A stretch of 56,668 nt of DNA from Planctomycetota bacterium (GCA_035384565.1 DAOOIT010000043.1:1-56668); one strand, 5' to 3'; counted from the first letter of the stretch, positions 32,003-41,506 are shown. The notes: generated from the sequence alone by a model not told the origin. Translations and numbers: made by a program.

Positions 32003-32878
32003 TCACTTCGCCAGGCCGATGAGGGTGATGCCGATGAGGATGAGGGCGCCGGCGAAGATGCGGATGCCGCCGCAGCGCTCCTTGAGCACCGCCGTACCGA
32101 GCACGATGGCCACGATCTGGCTGAGCTGCCGCGCGGCCACGATGTAGCTCACCTTGCTGGACTCCATCACGTAGAGCACCAGCACGTAGGCCCCGAAATC
32201 CAGGAAACCCGAGATAGTGAGCGGCAGCCACTCGCTGCGGAAGAGCGCCGCCACGTCGCGCACCCCGCACCGCCACGCCACGTAGGGCGTGAGCATCACC
32301 ACCGTGACCACCCAGTGGATGTAGTTGAACGGGATCGGGTCGGCGTAACGGCTCATCGCCAGCTTATCAATGATCGAGTAGGCCGACACCATCAGGGCAG
32401 CCGCCAGGGCGAAGGCTGTGCCGCGCGTCAGGAACGAGTGGTGCACGCGCAGCATGTGCTGGATGCCGGCGCCCTGGAGGTGAATGGCCACGATGGACAC
32501 GCACACGACCCCGATGCCCAGCCCGCCCAGCCACGAGAGGCGCTCGCCCAGGAAGGCCATGGCCCAGAACGGCACGATGGCCGGGGCGATGCGGCTCAGG
32601 GGATAGGCGAGCGACAGGTCGCACGTGTGCAGCGCCTCGGCCAGGAAAATCACGTAGACCGCCTTGGCCGCGGCCGAGGCCACAATGCACACCCACGCCT
32701 CGACGCCGAGCCGCGCATCCAGCCCCTGCACCAGGTACAGCGGGAGGAAGAAGACCGCGCCGAGCGCGTACAGGCCCCAGATGAAGGCCAGCTTGTGCTG
32801 CGACTGCTTGGCGAAGAAGTTCCACATCGCGTGCCCGACGGCCGACAGCAGCACGATGAGGAGGGGAACGAGTTCCAT
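32003..32878 (-). CDS. EamA/DMT superfamily transporter
   Basis: 291 residues with about ten hydrophobic helices in two EamA-type repeats: LVPLLIVLLSAVGHAMWNFF opens the first and TAFALAAALMVSAYSIIDKL the second, each with the family's N-terminal helix pattern. RIAPAIVPFWAMAFLGERLS and QIVAIVLGTAVLKERCGG carry the conserved P...(x)GER / KER ends. Inner-membrane exporter or importer; the solute is unknown. It is 32 bases upstream of the lyase-like gene. Start ATG at 32878 lacks a strong ribosome site; the TTG at 32938 would add a non-hydrophobic stretch. Confidence 0.87.
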   Translation of the reverse strand: MELVPLLIVLLSAVGHAMWNFFAKQSQHKLAFIWGLYALGAVFFLPLYLVQGLDARLGVEAWVCIVASAAAKAVYVIFLAEALHTCDLSLAYPLSRIAPAIVPFWAMAFLGERLSWLGGLGIGVVCVSIVAIHLQGAGIQHMLRVHHSFLTRGTAFALAAALMVSAYSIIDKLAMSRYADPIPFNYIHWVVTVVMLTPYVAWRCGVRDVAALFRSEWLPLTISGFLDFGAYVLVLYVMESSKVSYIVAARQLSQIVAIVLGTAVLKERCGGIRIFAGALILIGITLIGLAK

Positions 32879-32983
32879 TGGAAGCCCCGAGCGTCGAGCC
32901 GAGAGCCACAAACTACGAGCCGCAAGCTCCCGGCCCAATGCCCCGCCGCTCGGAGGCCTGTGGCCTGTAGCTTGACGCCGCGC

Positions 32984-34285
32984 TCAGCCCCAGAACGCCC
33001 ACACGAACAGATAGGCGGCGGTCGTGGCCGCAAGGGTGAACGGCAGGCCGATACGCGCGAACTGGCCGAAGGTGACCGCGTGCCCCTCGCGGCGCAGCAC
33101 ACCCACGGCCACCACGTTGCACGAGGCGCCGATGGGCGTGATGTTGCCGCCGATGCAGGCGCCGATCAACAGGCCCGAGGCGTAGAGAAACGCATCGCCG
33201 CCCACCGCAGCCGCGAGCGTCTTCGTCACCGGCAGCATCAGGGCCACGTAGGCGATGTTGTCCACGAAGGCTGACACGAGCACCGAAATCCACACGATGA
33301 GGGTGTAGGCGGCGAACTGATTGCCGCCCACGAGATTCGCGATGCCTTCGGCAATGGCCTTCACCCACCCGAAGCGGTCCATCGCATAGGCCAGCACGAA
33401 GATGCCGGCGAGCAGGAACATCGTGGGGAACTCGTAGCGCTTGAGGATCTGCTTGGCCTCGCCCGGTTCGTGCATCATGCCCCAGGCGAAGGCCACAGTG
33501 CCCAGGATCAGATTGCCCGTGCCGGCCAGCCAACGAAAGTCGGGGTCGAAGCGCGACGACGAGGCGAGGAAGGCGATCATCACCACGATGAAGCCCACCG
33601 GCACCCACGTCTTCGGTTTCACTACCTCCACCGGCTCCATCGGCTGGCGGTGGCGGCGGAAGACCAGGAAGAGCACCACGGCGCTGGCCGCCGCGCCCAC
33701 CTGCATGGCGAAGAACAGCGACGGCTTGCCAGCGTGGAAGAAGAAGTCGTTGAACGACAGGCGGAAGGCGCCGGCCAGCAGCATGCTGGGCGGGTCGCCG
33801 ATCAGCGTGGCGGCGCCCTGGAGGTTGGCGCTCACCGCGATGCCGATCAGGATCGGCACGGGCGACACCTGGGTCCGCTGCGAGATGGCCAGCGCGATGG
33901 GCGATACCAGGAGCACCGTCGTCACGTTGTCCACGAACGCCGAGATGAGGCCCGAGAACAGGCACACGCCCACGATGGCCAGGCGGGTCGTGCGGCAGTG
34001 GTCCACGATCAGGTCGGCCAGCAGCAGCGGCACGCCCGAGGCCATGAACAGGTCGGCGATCAGCATCGCCCCGGCCAGCACGCCGAGCACGTTCCACGAC
34101 ACGGCGTCGAAGACCACCGCGCGCGGGGTGAGCGCGCCGGCAGGGTCCTGGCCGGCCAGCACCAGCCGCGCCAGCGCCATCAACGCGATCCCGATCCACA
34201 CGCCGAGCGCGCGCCTGCGACACGAGAGGCACAGAAACGCATAGGTGAGGGTGAAGATGCCCAGGACAATCCAGCGGAGCTGCAC
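32984..34285 (-). CDS. ArsB/NhaD-type permease, copy 1
   Basis: 433 residues, about twelve membrane helices. Family motifs occur twice, as expected for an inverted two-repeat transporter: LISAFVDNVTTVLLVSPIAL with GAATLIGDPPSMLL, and LVSAFVDNIAYVALMLPVTK with CIGGNITPIGASCNVVA. These are typical of the ArsB/NhaD superfamily (ion transporter superfamily), which includes Na+/H+ antiporters, arsenite pumps and citrate carriers. Which ion is moved cannot be told. A closely similar copy lies immediately upstream at 34372-35670. Confidence 0.9.
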   Translation of the reverse strand: MQLRWIVLGIFTLTYAFLCLSCRRRALGVWIGIALMALARLVLAGQDPAGALTPRAVVFDAVSWNVLGVLAGAMLIADLFMASGVPLLLADLIVDHCRTTRLAIVGVCLFSGLISAFVDNVTTVLLVSPIALAISQRTQVSPVPILIGIAVSANLQGAATLIGDPPSMLLAGAFRLSFNDFFFHAGKPSLFFAMQVGAAASAVVLFLVFRRHRQPMEPVEVVKPKTWVPVGFIVVMIAFLASSSRFDPDFRWLAGTGNLILGTVAFAWGMMHEPGEAKQILKRYEFPTMFLLAGIFVLAYAMDRFGWVKAIAEGIANLVGGNQFAAYTLIVWISVLVSAFVDNIAYVALMLPVTKTLAAAVGGDAFLYASGLLIGACIGGNITPIGASCNVVAVGVLRREGHAVTFGQFARIGLPFTLAATTAAYLFVWAFWG

Positions 34286-34371
34286 GGCCGCGGCCTCGAC
34301 AGGGGAAATATGGGCACTGGGGAGAATGGATGGTAGCGCGCGCCCGCGGCCTTGTCAACCGCCGCCGCGAC

Positions 34372-35670
34372 TCAACTCCAGAAGACCCATACAAAGAGGT
34401 AGGCGGCGGTTGTGGCCGCAAGGGTAAACGGCAGGCCGATGCGCGCGAACTGCCCGAAGGTGACCTTGTGCCCCTGCCGCCGCAGGACTCCCACGGCCAC
34501 GACATTGCACGAGGCCCCGATGGGCGTGATGTTGCCGCCGATGCACGCGCCGATGAGAAGGCCCGCCGCGTAGAGGAACGGCTCGCCGCCCACGCTGGCC
34601 GCCAGACCCTTCGCCACGGGCAGCATCACGGCGACATAGGCGATATTGTCTACGAACGCCGACACGGCGACGCTGAGCCACACGATGAGGGTATAGGCGG
34701 CGAACTGGTTGCCGCCCACGAGACGCGCGATGCCATCGGCAATGGCCTTCACCCAGCCGAAGCAGTTCATCGCGTAGGCGATGGCGAAGATGCCCGCGAG
34801 GAAGAAAACGGTCGGCACGTCGTAGCGCTTCAGGACTTCCTTCGCCTCCTTCGGCTCGCGCCAGAGGCCCCAGGCGAAGGCCAGCGCGCCCAGGATCACG
34901 TTGCCCGTGCCCGCCAGCCACACGAAATCGGGGTCGAAGCGCGACGAGGAGGCGAGGAAGGCGATCATCACGGCGATGAAACCCACGGGCACCCAGGTCT
35001 TCGGCGGCGTGACCTCGAGGTGCGCCATCGGCTCGCGCTCGCGGCGGAAGATGAAGAAGAGCGCCAGCGCGCTCACCGCCGCCCCGACCTGGATGGCGAA
35101 GAAGATGGCCGGCTTGCCCTGGTGGACGAAGAAGTCGTTGAACCCCAGGCGGAACTCGGCGGCGAGGAGCATGCTCGGCGGGTCGCCGATCAGCGTGGCC
35201 GCGCCCTGGAGGTTGGCGCTCACGGCAATGCCGACGAGCAACGGCACGGGATGGGCGCCCGTGCGCTGCGCCATGGCCAGCGCCACGGGCGCCACCAGCA
35301 GCACCGTCGTCACGTTGTCCACAAACGCCGAGATGAAGCCCGAGAACACGCACACCGCCACCAGCGCCGCGCGGGCCGTGCGGCAGCGCTCCGCGATGCG
35401 GTCGGCCAGCAGCACCGGCACGCCCGAGCGCATGAACAGGTCGGCGATCATCATCGCGCCCGCGAGCACGCCCAGCACGTTCCAACTGATCCCCTCGCGC
35501 GCGATGGCCGCGAGGGTGAACGCGCCCTGCGGGTCCTGGCCCGGCAGCAGGTAGCGGGCCGCGACGAGCGCGACTACGCCGGCCCACAGCACCTTCACGC
35601 GGTGCCCCGTGGCGAAGCACAGCCAGCCGTACACGACGACGAATACGGCCAACACGATCCAGGCGAGCAT
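34372..35670 (-). CDS. ArsB/NhaD-type permease, copy 2
   Basis: 432 residues, same motifs as its neighbour: FISAFVDNVTTVLLVAPVAL, GAATLIGDPPSMLL, VSAFVDNIAYVAVMLPVAK and CIGGNITPIGASCNVVA, and an almost identical C-terminus (FTLAATTAAYLFVWVFWS). The two are clearly a tandem duplication, 86 bases apart. Start ATG at 35670 is preceded by AGAGGAA; the 13-codon extension to 35709 is not hydrophobic. Differences lie mostly in the N-terminal region and the loop FRREREPMAHLEV versus FRRHRQPMEPVEV. Confidence 0.9.
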   Translation of the reverse strand: MLAWIVLAVFVVVYGWLCFATGHRVKVLWAGVVALVAARYLLPGQDPQGAFTLAAIAREGISWNVLGVLAGAMMIADLFMRSGVPVLLADRIAERCRTARAALVAVCVFSGFISAFVDNVTTVLLVAPVALAMAQRTGAHPVPLLVGIAVSANLQGAATLIGDPPSMLLAAEFRLGFNDFFVHQGKPAIFFAIQVGAAVSALALFFIFRREREPMAHLEVTPPKTWVPVGFIAVMIAFLASSSRFDPDFVWLAGTGNVILGALAFAWGLWREPKEAKEVLKRYDVPTVFFLAGIFAIAYAMNCFGWVKAIADGIARLVGGNQFAAYTLIVWLSVAVSAFVDNIAYVAVMLPVAKGLAASVGGEPFLYAAGLLIGACIGGNITPIGASCNVVAVGVLRRQGHKVTFGQFARIGLPFTLAATTAAYLFVWVFWS

Positions 35671-35806
35671 CGCGCGATTCCTCTTGGGCCATGGCGGTCC
35701 CAGCGCCACGGCTTCGGTGCATGATAAGGGGCGATGCCGGCTGTGTCAACCGCTGACGCAGGTTTGACAGGGCGGGCGAATTGTGGTTCCATTCGCACAC
35801 GACGCG

Positions 35807-35815
35807 TGCTATGAT
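35807..35815 (+). promoter_or_regulatory. Extended -10 promoter element before cstA
   Basis: TGCTATGAT fits an extended -10 box (TGn-TATnAT); the -35 region is poor. It lies about 30 bases before the start codon. Confidence 0.4.
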
Positions 35816-35846
35816 TAGCGAAGAGGGTGTCAGGAGACCTTCGGCA

Positions 35847-37565
35847 ATGAGTCTGCTTGTGCTGGCGGCCTTGTGCGCCGCAGTGCTGCTGGGCGGCTAC
35901 GTGCTTTATGGGCCGATGCTGTCGCGGCTGCTCGGGCTTGACCCACACGCCAAGACGCCAGCGGTGGAATTGCGGGACGACGCGGACTACGTGCCGATCA
36001 GTCCGCGTTTTCTTATCGGCCAGCACTTCTCGGCGATTGCCGCGGCCGGCCCCATCGTGGGGCCGATCCTGGCCGGGCTGATGTTCGGCTGGGTGCCCGC
36101 GCTGCTGTGGATCGTGCTCGGCTCGATCTTCATCGGCGGGGTGCACGATATGGCCGCGCTTGTCGCCTCGGTGCGCCATAGGGCCCGCTCGATCGCCGAG
36201 GTGGTGAAGGAGCACATGACGCAGCGGGCCTACCTGCTGTTCCTGGGTTTCGTGTGGCTCGCGCTCGTCTATGTGATCGTGGCGTTCACCGACATCACGG
36301 CCTCCAGCTTCGTCGGCGTGCAGGAGCTTGAGAGCGGCGAGAGAGTCTCGGGCGGGGGCATCGCCACGTCGTCGCTGCTCTACCTGGCCTTGCCCGTGGT
36401 GATGGGCGTGCTGCTGCGCTACGCGGGCCTGTCGCTGCGGTGGGCCACGATCATTTTCCTGCCGCTCGTAGGCGTGGCCATCTGGGCGGGGCAACACATT
36501 CCCCTGGACCTGGCCGCGTTGCTGGGCCTCTCGGGCAACCAGGCGGTGAAGGTGTGGGACGTGTTGCTGCTGGCTTACTGCTTCGTGGCGTCGGTGGCGC
36601 CGATGTGGATCCTGCTTCAGCCGCGCGGGCACTTGGGTGGCTACTTCCTCTTCGCCTCGCTGGCCGCGGCGCTGCTGGGCGTCGTGTTCGGCGGCAACGT
36701 GGCCCAATTCCCTGCGTTCCGGGGCTGGACGGCGCCGGGTGGCGACGCGTTGTTTCCCATTCTCTTCATCACCATCGCATGCGGCGCGTGCTCGGGGTTC
36801 CACGCCATCGTGGCGTCGGGCACCACGTCGAAGCAGTTGCGATACGAGACCGATGCGAAGCCGATCGGCTACGGGGCGATGCTGCTGGAGGGCATGGTGG
36901 CGGTGGTGTCGCTGCTGTGCCTCATGATGCTGGCGCCGGGCGATGCGGCGCTCAAGAGCCCGAAGCCCAACTTCATCTATGCGCTGGGCATCGGCAAGTT
37001 CCTGGGCGTCGTGGGCATTGACCCGGTGCTGGGCATCTCGTTCGGCCTGATGGCGTTCACGACGTTCGTCTACGACACGCTGGACGTGTGCACGCGCCTC
37101 GGGCGGTACATCGTGCAGGAACTGCTGGGCTGGCAATCGCGGGGCGGGCGCTGGTTTGCCACGGCGCTCACGGCCGCGGTGCCACTGGCGTTCGTGATGC
37201 GCACCACGCTCGACGCCAAGGGGGCCGTCATCCCCGCCTGGAAGGTGTTCTGGGGCCTCTTTGGCGCAAGCAACCAGTTGCTGGCGGCGCTCACGCTGAT
37301 CGGCGTCACCGTGTGGCTGTGGCGCACGGGGCGCGCGCGCTGGGGCTGCCTGATCACGGGCCTGCCCGCTGTGTGGATGTATGTGATGAGTGTGTGGGCG
37401 CTGGTGCTGGCGATCGCGGGCAGCTTCGGGGCCAAAGGAGTCACGGCGGACCCTGTGCCGTGGGTGGCCCTGGTGCTGATCGGGCTGGCAGGGCTGATGC
37501 TGGTCGAGGCTGTGCGCGTGTTCATCAGGCCCCTGTCGCGGCCCCCCGCGCCCGCCACGGCCTGA
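35847..37565 (+). CDS. cstA: Carbon starvation protein CstA family transporter
   Basis: 572 residues, polytopic inner-membrane protein. DDADYVPISPRFLIGQHFSA, then IAAAGPIVGPILAGLMFGW, is the hallmark of the CstA family, followed by GSIFIGGVHDMAALVASVRH and HAIVASGTTSKQL. CstA members take up peptides or pyruvate during carbon limitation. The C-terminal region retains the family's helices (ALTLIGVTVWLWRTG). ATG at 35847 is six bases after AGGAGA; the longer frame begins upstream of the promoter element and is rejected. No btsSR-like regulator adjoins it. Confidence 0.93.
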   Translation: MSLLVLAALCAAVLLGGYVLYGPMLSRLLGLDPHAKTPAVELRDDADYVPISPRFLIGQHFSAIAAAGPIVGPILAGLMFGWVPALLWIVLGSIFIGGVHDMAALVASVRHRARSIAEVVKEHMTQRAYLLFLGFVWLALVYVIVAFTDITASSFVGVQELESGERVSGGGIATSSLLYLALPVVMGVLLRYAGLSLRWATIIFLPLVGVAIWAGQHIPLDLAALLGLSGNQAVKVWDVLLLAYCFVASVAPMWILLQPRGHLGGYFLFASLAAALLGVVFGGNVAQFPAFRGWTAPGGDALFPILFITIACGACSGFHAIVASGTTSKQLRYETDAKPIGYGAMLLEGMVAVVSLLCLMMLAPGDAALKSPKPNFIYALGIGKFLGVVGIDPVLGISFGLMAFTTFVYDTLDVCTRLGRYIVQELLGWQSRGGRWFATALTAAVPLAFVMRTTLDAKGAVIPAWKVFWGLFGASNQLLAALTLIGVTVWLWRTGRARWGCLITGLPAVWMYVMSVWALVLAIAGSFGAKGVTADPVPWVALVLIGLAGLMLVEAVRVFIRPLSRPPAPATA

Positions 37566-37629
37566 GGCCGGACATGGAACGGGAGAGCGAATCGCTTCGC
37601 CCTCCCGGGATGCGTACGCGGTGCGCGTC

Positions 37630-38118
37630 TCATACCGTCAGCATCGTGCGCAGGTTCGAGAGGTCCACCAGGTGCTGGCGCTCCTCGTCAATCAGCTCGT
37701 CCACCATCGCCGCGTCGCGGTCCGACACGAGCGTCTTCATCTCGCTGAGGAAGAGCAGGGTGTTCTTCTCGAAGAGGATGGCCGTGGACACCGCCGCGAC
37801 GTCGCCGCCGGCGTCCTGCGCCAGCTTGACGGCGGCCTCCTCGTTCGGGAAGGTCTTGCCGTTCATCAGCGCGTTCATGTAGTTGGCGTACTCGCCCGGA
37901 TAGGTCTCGTTCTGGGCGGGGAGGCCCAGGCGGTCGCGGAGGGCGGTGAAGGCCTTCTCGTGGCCCTCTTCCTGGACGGCGAGCCGCCGGGCCGCTTCCT
38001 TGAGCACGGGGCTCTTCGCGCATTTCGCCAGAGCGTCGTAGAAGAGCTTGCCGTTGTGCTCTTCCTCGATCGCCATCTGCACCACCTCGGCCACTCGGAA
38101 CAACCCACCGTTCGCCAT
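37630..38118 (-). CDS. Ferritin-like di-iron protein
   Basis: 162 residues, four-helix bundle. Metal-ligand patterns appear as AIEEEHNGKLFYDAL, VQEEGHEKAF, ILFEKNTLLFLSEM and IDEERQHLVDL, giving the paired E-x2-H type sites of the ferritin-like / rubrerythrin superfamily. It lacks the C-terminal rubredoxin-like CxxC domain, so it is the short form, possibly an oxidative-stress or iron-handling protein. It lies convergent with cstA. Confidence 0.85.
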   Translation of the reverse strand: MANGGLFRVAEVVQMAIEEEHNGKLFYDALAKCAKSPVLKEAARRLAVQEEGHEKAFTALRDRLGLPAQNETYPGEYANYMNALMNGKTFPNEEAAVKLAQDAGGDVAAVSTAILFEKNTLLFLSEMKTLVSDRDAAMVDELIDEERQHLVDLSNLRTMLTV

Positions 38119-38328
38119 CGGCCTGCCTCCTCACGCTGTGTGTGACGCGGATGCCCGAGACCAGTCCCCCCGCTTCGCCTATCATAGGGCAGAGAGCGTT
38201 GCGGCGCAAGGCGAAGAAAGGGACAGACGGGACCCAGGGGACAAGCAGGGATGGGGTCCATGGTGTCTCGCTTCGTCCCAGTGTCCCTTGGGTCTCTTCC
38301 CCCTCATGGGCGGCGCGGGGTCTGGCAG

Positions 38329-38356
38329 TTGCGCCGCTGCTCGGAATCGGTATACT
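38329..38356 (+). promoter_or_regulatory. Promoter for purL
   Basis: TTGCGC at 38329-38334 and TATACT at 38351-38356 with 16 bases between. The predicted transcription start falls near 38363, after a possible ATG at 38359, which supports the later start at 38386. Confidence 0.5.
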
Positions 38357-38385
38357 GCATGCGGGAGTTGACGCGGGATTCGCCT

Positions 38386-41373
38386 ATGGTTCATCGCATC
38401 GAGGTCGGTTATCGGCACGGGGTGCGGGACGCGCACGGCGAGGGCGTGGCGGAGAGCATCCGCACGTTCCTCGGCCTGCCGGTCGAAACGGTGCAGACGC
38501 GCACCGTCTACAAGGTGCACGCCGACCTGACGCCGGCCGAGGTGGAGGCCGTGCGCCGCGAGTTCACGGACCCCGTGATCGAGCGCTCGGCGGTGGGTCG
38601 GCTCGATGCTCCGCCTTTCCACTGGATGCTCACGGTGGGCTACAAGCCGGGCGTGACCGACAACGTCGGCCGCACGTCGAAGACGGCCATCGAGGACATC
38701 CTGGGCCGCCGCTTGCCCGACGCCGACGCGGTGTACACCGAGCGGCAGTTCCTGCTCACCGGCGCCGAGCTGGGGCGGGACGACGTGCGCCGCATCGGCA
38801 CCGGGCTGCTGGCTAACGAGCTGATCGAGACGATCACGGTGCAGAGCCTCGAGGAGTGGCGGGCGGCCGAGCCCGACCTCTCGATCCCCGTCGTCGAAGG
38901 CGAACAGCGCCCGACGGTGCGCGAGTACAACCTCCGGGTCTCCGACGCCGAGTTGATGCGGATCAGTTCCGAGGGCATCCTGTCGTGCTCGCTGGAGGAG
39001 ATGCACGCGATCCGCGACTATTTCGCCGACCCGGCCCGACAGGCCGAGCGGCGGCGCTACGGCCTCGGGCCGAACCCCACCGACGCCGAACTGGAGATGA
39101 TCGCGCAGACCTGGAGCGAGCACTGCAAGCACAAGATCTTCAATGCCGAGATCGAGTACGTGGAGGATGGCCAGGTCTCGCGGATTGATTCGCTGTTCAA
39201 GAGCTACATCCGCCGAGCCACGGAGGACCTGCGCGACCAGTGCCCCTGGCTCCTCAGCGTGTTCCACGACAACGCCGGCGTCATCGCCTTCAACGACCAG
39301 TGGAGCCTCGCCTACAAGGTCGAGACCCACAACAGCCCGTCGGCGCTCGACCCCTACGGCGGCGCCATCACGGGCATCGTGGGCGTGAACCGCGACCCGT
39401 TCGGCACTGGGAAGGGGGCGCAGCTTCAGATCAACGTGTGGGGCTACTGCCTCGGCTCGCCCTTCTTCGAGGGCGAGTTGCCCGAGGGCCTGCTGCACCC
39501 GCGCCGCATCCGCGACGGCGTGCACAAGGGCGTGATTGACGGCGGCAACCAGAGCGGCATCCCCTACGCCCGTGGTTGGGAGATCTTCGACGAGCGCTAC
39601 CTCGGCAAGCCGCTGGTCTACTGCGGCACCGTGGGCATCCTGCCCCGCACCCTTCACGGCCAGCCCTCCGAGCACAAGAAGGCCAACCCCGGCGACCTCA
39701 TCGTGATGGCCGGCGGCCGTATCGGCAAGGACGGCATCCACGGCGCCACCTTCTCGTCCGAGGAGCTCCGCAAGGAGTCGCCCGCCCAGGCCGTGCAGAT
39801 CGGCGACCCGATCACGCAGAAGAAGATGACCGACTTCCTGCTCGAGGCCCGCGACCTGGGCCTCTACACGTGCATCACCGACAACGGGGCAGGAGGGCTC
39901 TCGTCCAGCATCGGCGAAATGTCCACGTCGGCCGGCGGCGCGGAACTCGACCTGGCCGCCGCCCCGCTGAAGTACCAGGGCCTGGACCCGTGGGAGATTC
40001 TGCTCTCCGAGGCCCAGGAGCGCATGAGCTTGGCCGTGCCGCCGCCGCACATCGCGGCGTTCCTCGACCTGGCCCGCCGCCGCGAGGTCGAAGCCACCGT
40101 GCTCGGGCGCTTCACCGACTCGGGCAAGTTCCACGTCCGCTACGGCGACCGCACGGTGGCGCTGGTGGACCTCGAGTTCCTCCACAGCGGCCTGCCCAAG
40201 ATGCGCCTGAAGGCCGTGTGGACGCCGCCCCGGCCGCCCGAGCCGCACCTGGCCTCGGCCCCCCCCGTCGCGGTGGCGCTGCCCGACCTGCTCGCCGAGT
40301 TGAACCTGTGCTCCCTCGAGAAGAAGAGCCGCCAGTACGATCACGAGGTCAAGGGACTCACCGTCGTCAAGCCCTTCGTCGGCCTCTACAACGACGCGCC
40401 GTCCGACGCCTCGGTCTTCCTCGCCGACTACGACGGCGTCGAGGGCATCGTGCTCACCGAGGGGATCAACCCGCACTACTCGGACGTGGATACGTACCAC
40501 ATGGTCGGGGCCATCATGGACCTGGCGCTCCGCCGCGCCGTGGCGACGGGCGCGCGGCTCGACCACATGGCCGGCCTCGACAACTTCTGCTGGCCCGACC
40601 CCGTGCAGAGCGCCAAGACGCCCGACGGCCACTACAAGCTCGCACAACTCGTCCGCGCCAACAGGGCCCTCTACGACTACGCCACCGCTTTCGGCGTGCC
40701 CCTCATCAGCGGCAAGGACTCGATGAAGAACGACTCGACGCGCGGCGGGGTCAAGATCTCCATCCCGCCCACGCTGCTGTTCTCTGTCATCGCCAAGATG
40801 GACGACGTGCGGAAGGCGGTGACGATGGACGCGAAGTGCGCGGGCGACCTGGTCTACGCGGTGGGCGAGACGAAGGCCGAGCTGGGCGGGAGCGAGTACG
40901 CCCGCTACCTGGGCCGTCTGGACGGCCACCCCGAGCGGATCGGCGCCAGCGTGCCCCGCGTCTGCGCCTCGGTAGCCAAGGCCACCCTGGCGGCGATGGC
41001 GCAGGCCATCGAAAAGGGCCTCGTGCACTCGGCCCACGCGCCCGGCAAGGGCGGGCTAGGCGTGGGCCTGGCCAAGGTGGCCTTCGCCGGCGAGCTGGGC
41101 ATGGCCATTGACCTGCGGCGCGTGCCCGCCCTTCGCGTGGACCGTGACGATGTGCTGCTATTCTCGGAATCCAGCAGCCGCTTCCTCGTCACCGTGGCGC
41201 CCGCCGACCGGGCGGCCTTCGAGGAGACGCTAGGCGGCCTGCCCTGCGCCTGCATCGGCGAGACGACCGACGAGCCGCACCTGCGCCTCGTCGGCCTCGA
41301 CGGCGCGCCCGTCCTCGACGCCAGCGTGATTGACCTGAAAGCGAGGTGGAAGGCCACCTTCGAAGGAATCTGA
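38386..41373 (+). CDS. purL: Phosphoribosylformylglycinamidine synthase, PurS-PurS-PurL fusion
   Basis: 995 residues; converts FGAR and glutamine-derived ammonia to FGAM with ATP in purine synthesis. The first 165 residues are two PurS-like modules (HRIEVGYRHGVRDAHGEGV and MLTVGYKPGVTDNVGRTSK), which in other bacteria form a separate PurS protein. The PurL part follows: MIAQTWSEHCKHKIFNAEIE, AYKVETHNSPSALDPYGGA, GGNQSGIPYARG, and the C-terminal half ending FSESSSRFLVTV. There is no glutamine amidotransferase domain; PurQ is encoded downstream. The start lies after the predicted promoter, and no strong ribosome site is seen. Confidence 0.95.
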   Translation: MVHRIEVGYRHGVRDAHGEGVAESIRTFLGLPVETVQTRTVYKVHADLTPAEVEAVRREFTDPVIERSAVGRLDAPPFHWMLTVGYKPGVTDNVGRTSKTAIEDILGRRLPDADAVYTERQFLLTGAELGRDDVRRIGTGLLANELIETITVQSLEEWRAAEPDLSIPVVEGEQRPTVREYNLRVSDAELMRISSEGILSCSLEEMHAIRDYFADPARQAERRRYGLGPNPTDAELEMIAQTWSEHCKHKIFNAEIEYVEDGQVSRIDSLFKSYIRRATEDLRDQCPWLLSVFHDNAGVIAFNDQWSLAYKVETHNSPSALDPYGGAITGIVGVNRDPFGTGKGAQLQINVWGYCLGSPFFEGELPEGLLHPRRIRDGVHKGVIDGGNQSGIPYARGWEIFDERYLGKPLVYCGTVGILPRTLHGQPSEHKKANPGDLIVMAGGRIGKDGIHGATFSSEELRKESPAQAVQIGDPITQKKMTDFLLEARDLGLYTCITDNGAGGLSSSIGEMSTSAGGAELDLAAAPLKYQGLDPWEILLSEAQERMSLAVPPPHIAAFLDLARRREVEATVLGRFTDSGKFHVRYGDRTVALVDLEFLHSGLPKMRLKAVWTPPRPPEPHLASAPPVAVALPDLLAELNLCSLEKKSRQYDHEVKGLTVVKPFVGLYNDAPSDASVFLADYDGVEGIVLTEGINPHYSDVDTYHMVGAIMDLALRRAVATGARLDHMAGLDNFCWPDPVQSAKTPDGHYKLAQLVRANRALYDYATAFGVPLISGKDSMKNDSTRGGVKISIPPTLLFSVIAKMDDVRKAVTMDAKCAGDLVYAVGETKAELGGSEYARYLGRLDGHPERIGASVPRVCASVAKATLAAMAQAIEKGLVHSAHAPGKGGLGVGLAKVAFAGELGMAIDLRRVPALRVDRDDVLLFSESSSRFLVTVAPADRAAFEETLGGLPCACIGETTDEPHLRLVGLDGAPVLDASVIDLKARWKATFEGI

Positions 41374-41376
41374 AGC

Positions 41377-41458
41377 GGATGAATGGATGAATGCAGGAGA
41401 AGAGCAGGGGTGCTCTTCATCCATCCAACCATCCAACCATCCACCCATCCATTCATCC
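41377..41458. repeat. GGAT-rich palindrome, copy 2, between purL and purQ
   Basis: Outer arms GGATGAATGGATG (41377-41389) and CATCCATTCATCC (41446-41458) are exact complements and identical to those at 30.7 kb. An inner perfect 8-base stem, GAAGAGCA / TGCTCTTC (41399-41406, 41411-41418) with a GGGG loop, and several CATCCAAC units lie between. Confidence 0.6.
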
Positions 41459-41506
41459 TCTCCCGGGTAACCACGGGGCCTGCGATGGCACAGGGAACGG
41501 TCAGAT

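Noticed and set aside
38359..38385. Earlier ATG for purL
   Set aside because: It lies just ahead of the predicted transcription start, and the PurS-like homology begins at the later ATG.
38182..41037. 951-codon minus-strand frame
   Set aside because: Antisense to purL, which is fully supported by family motifs.
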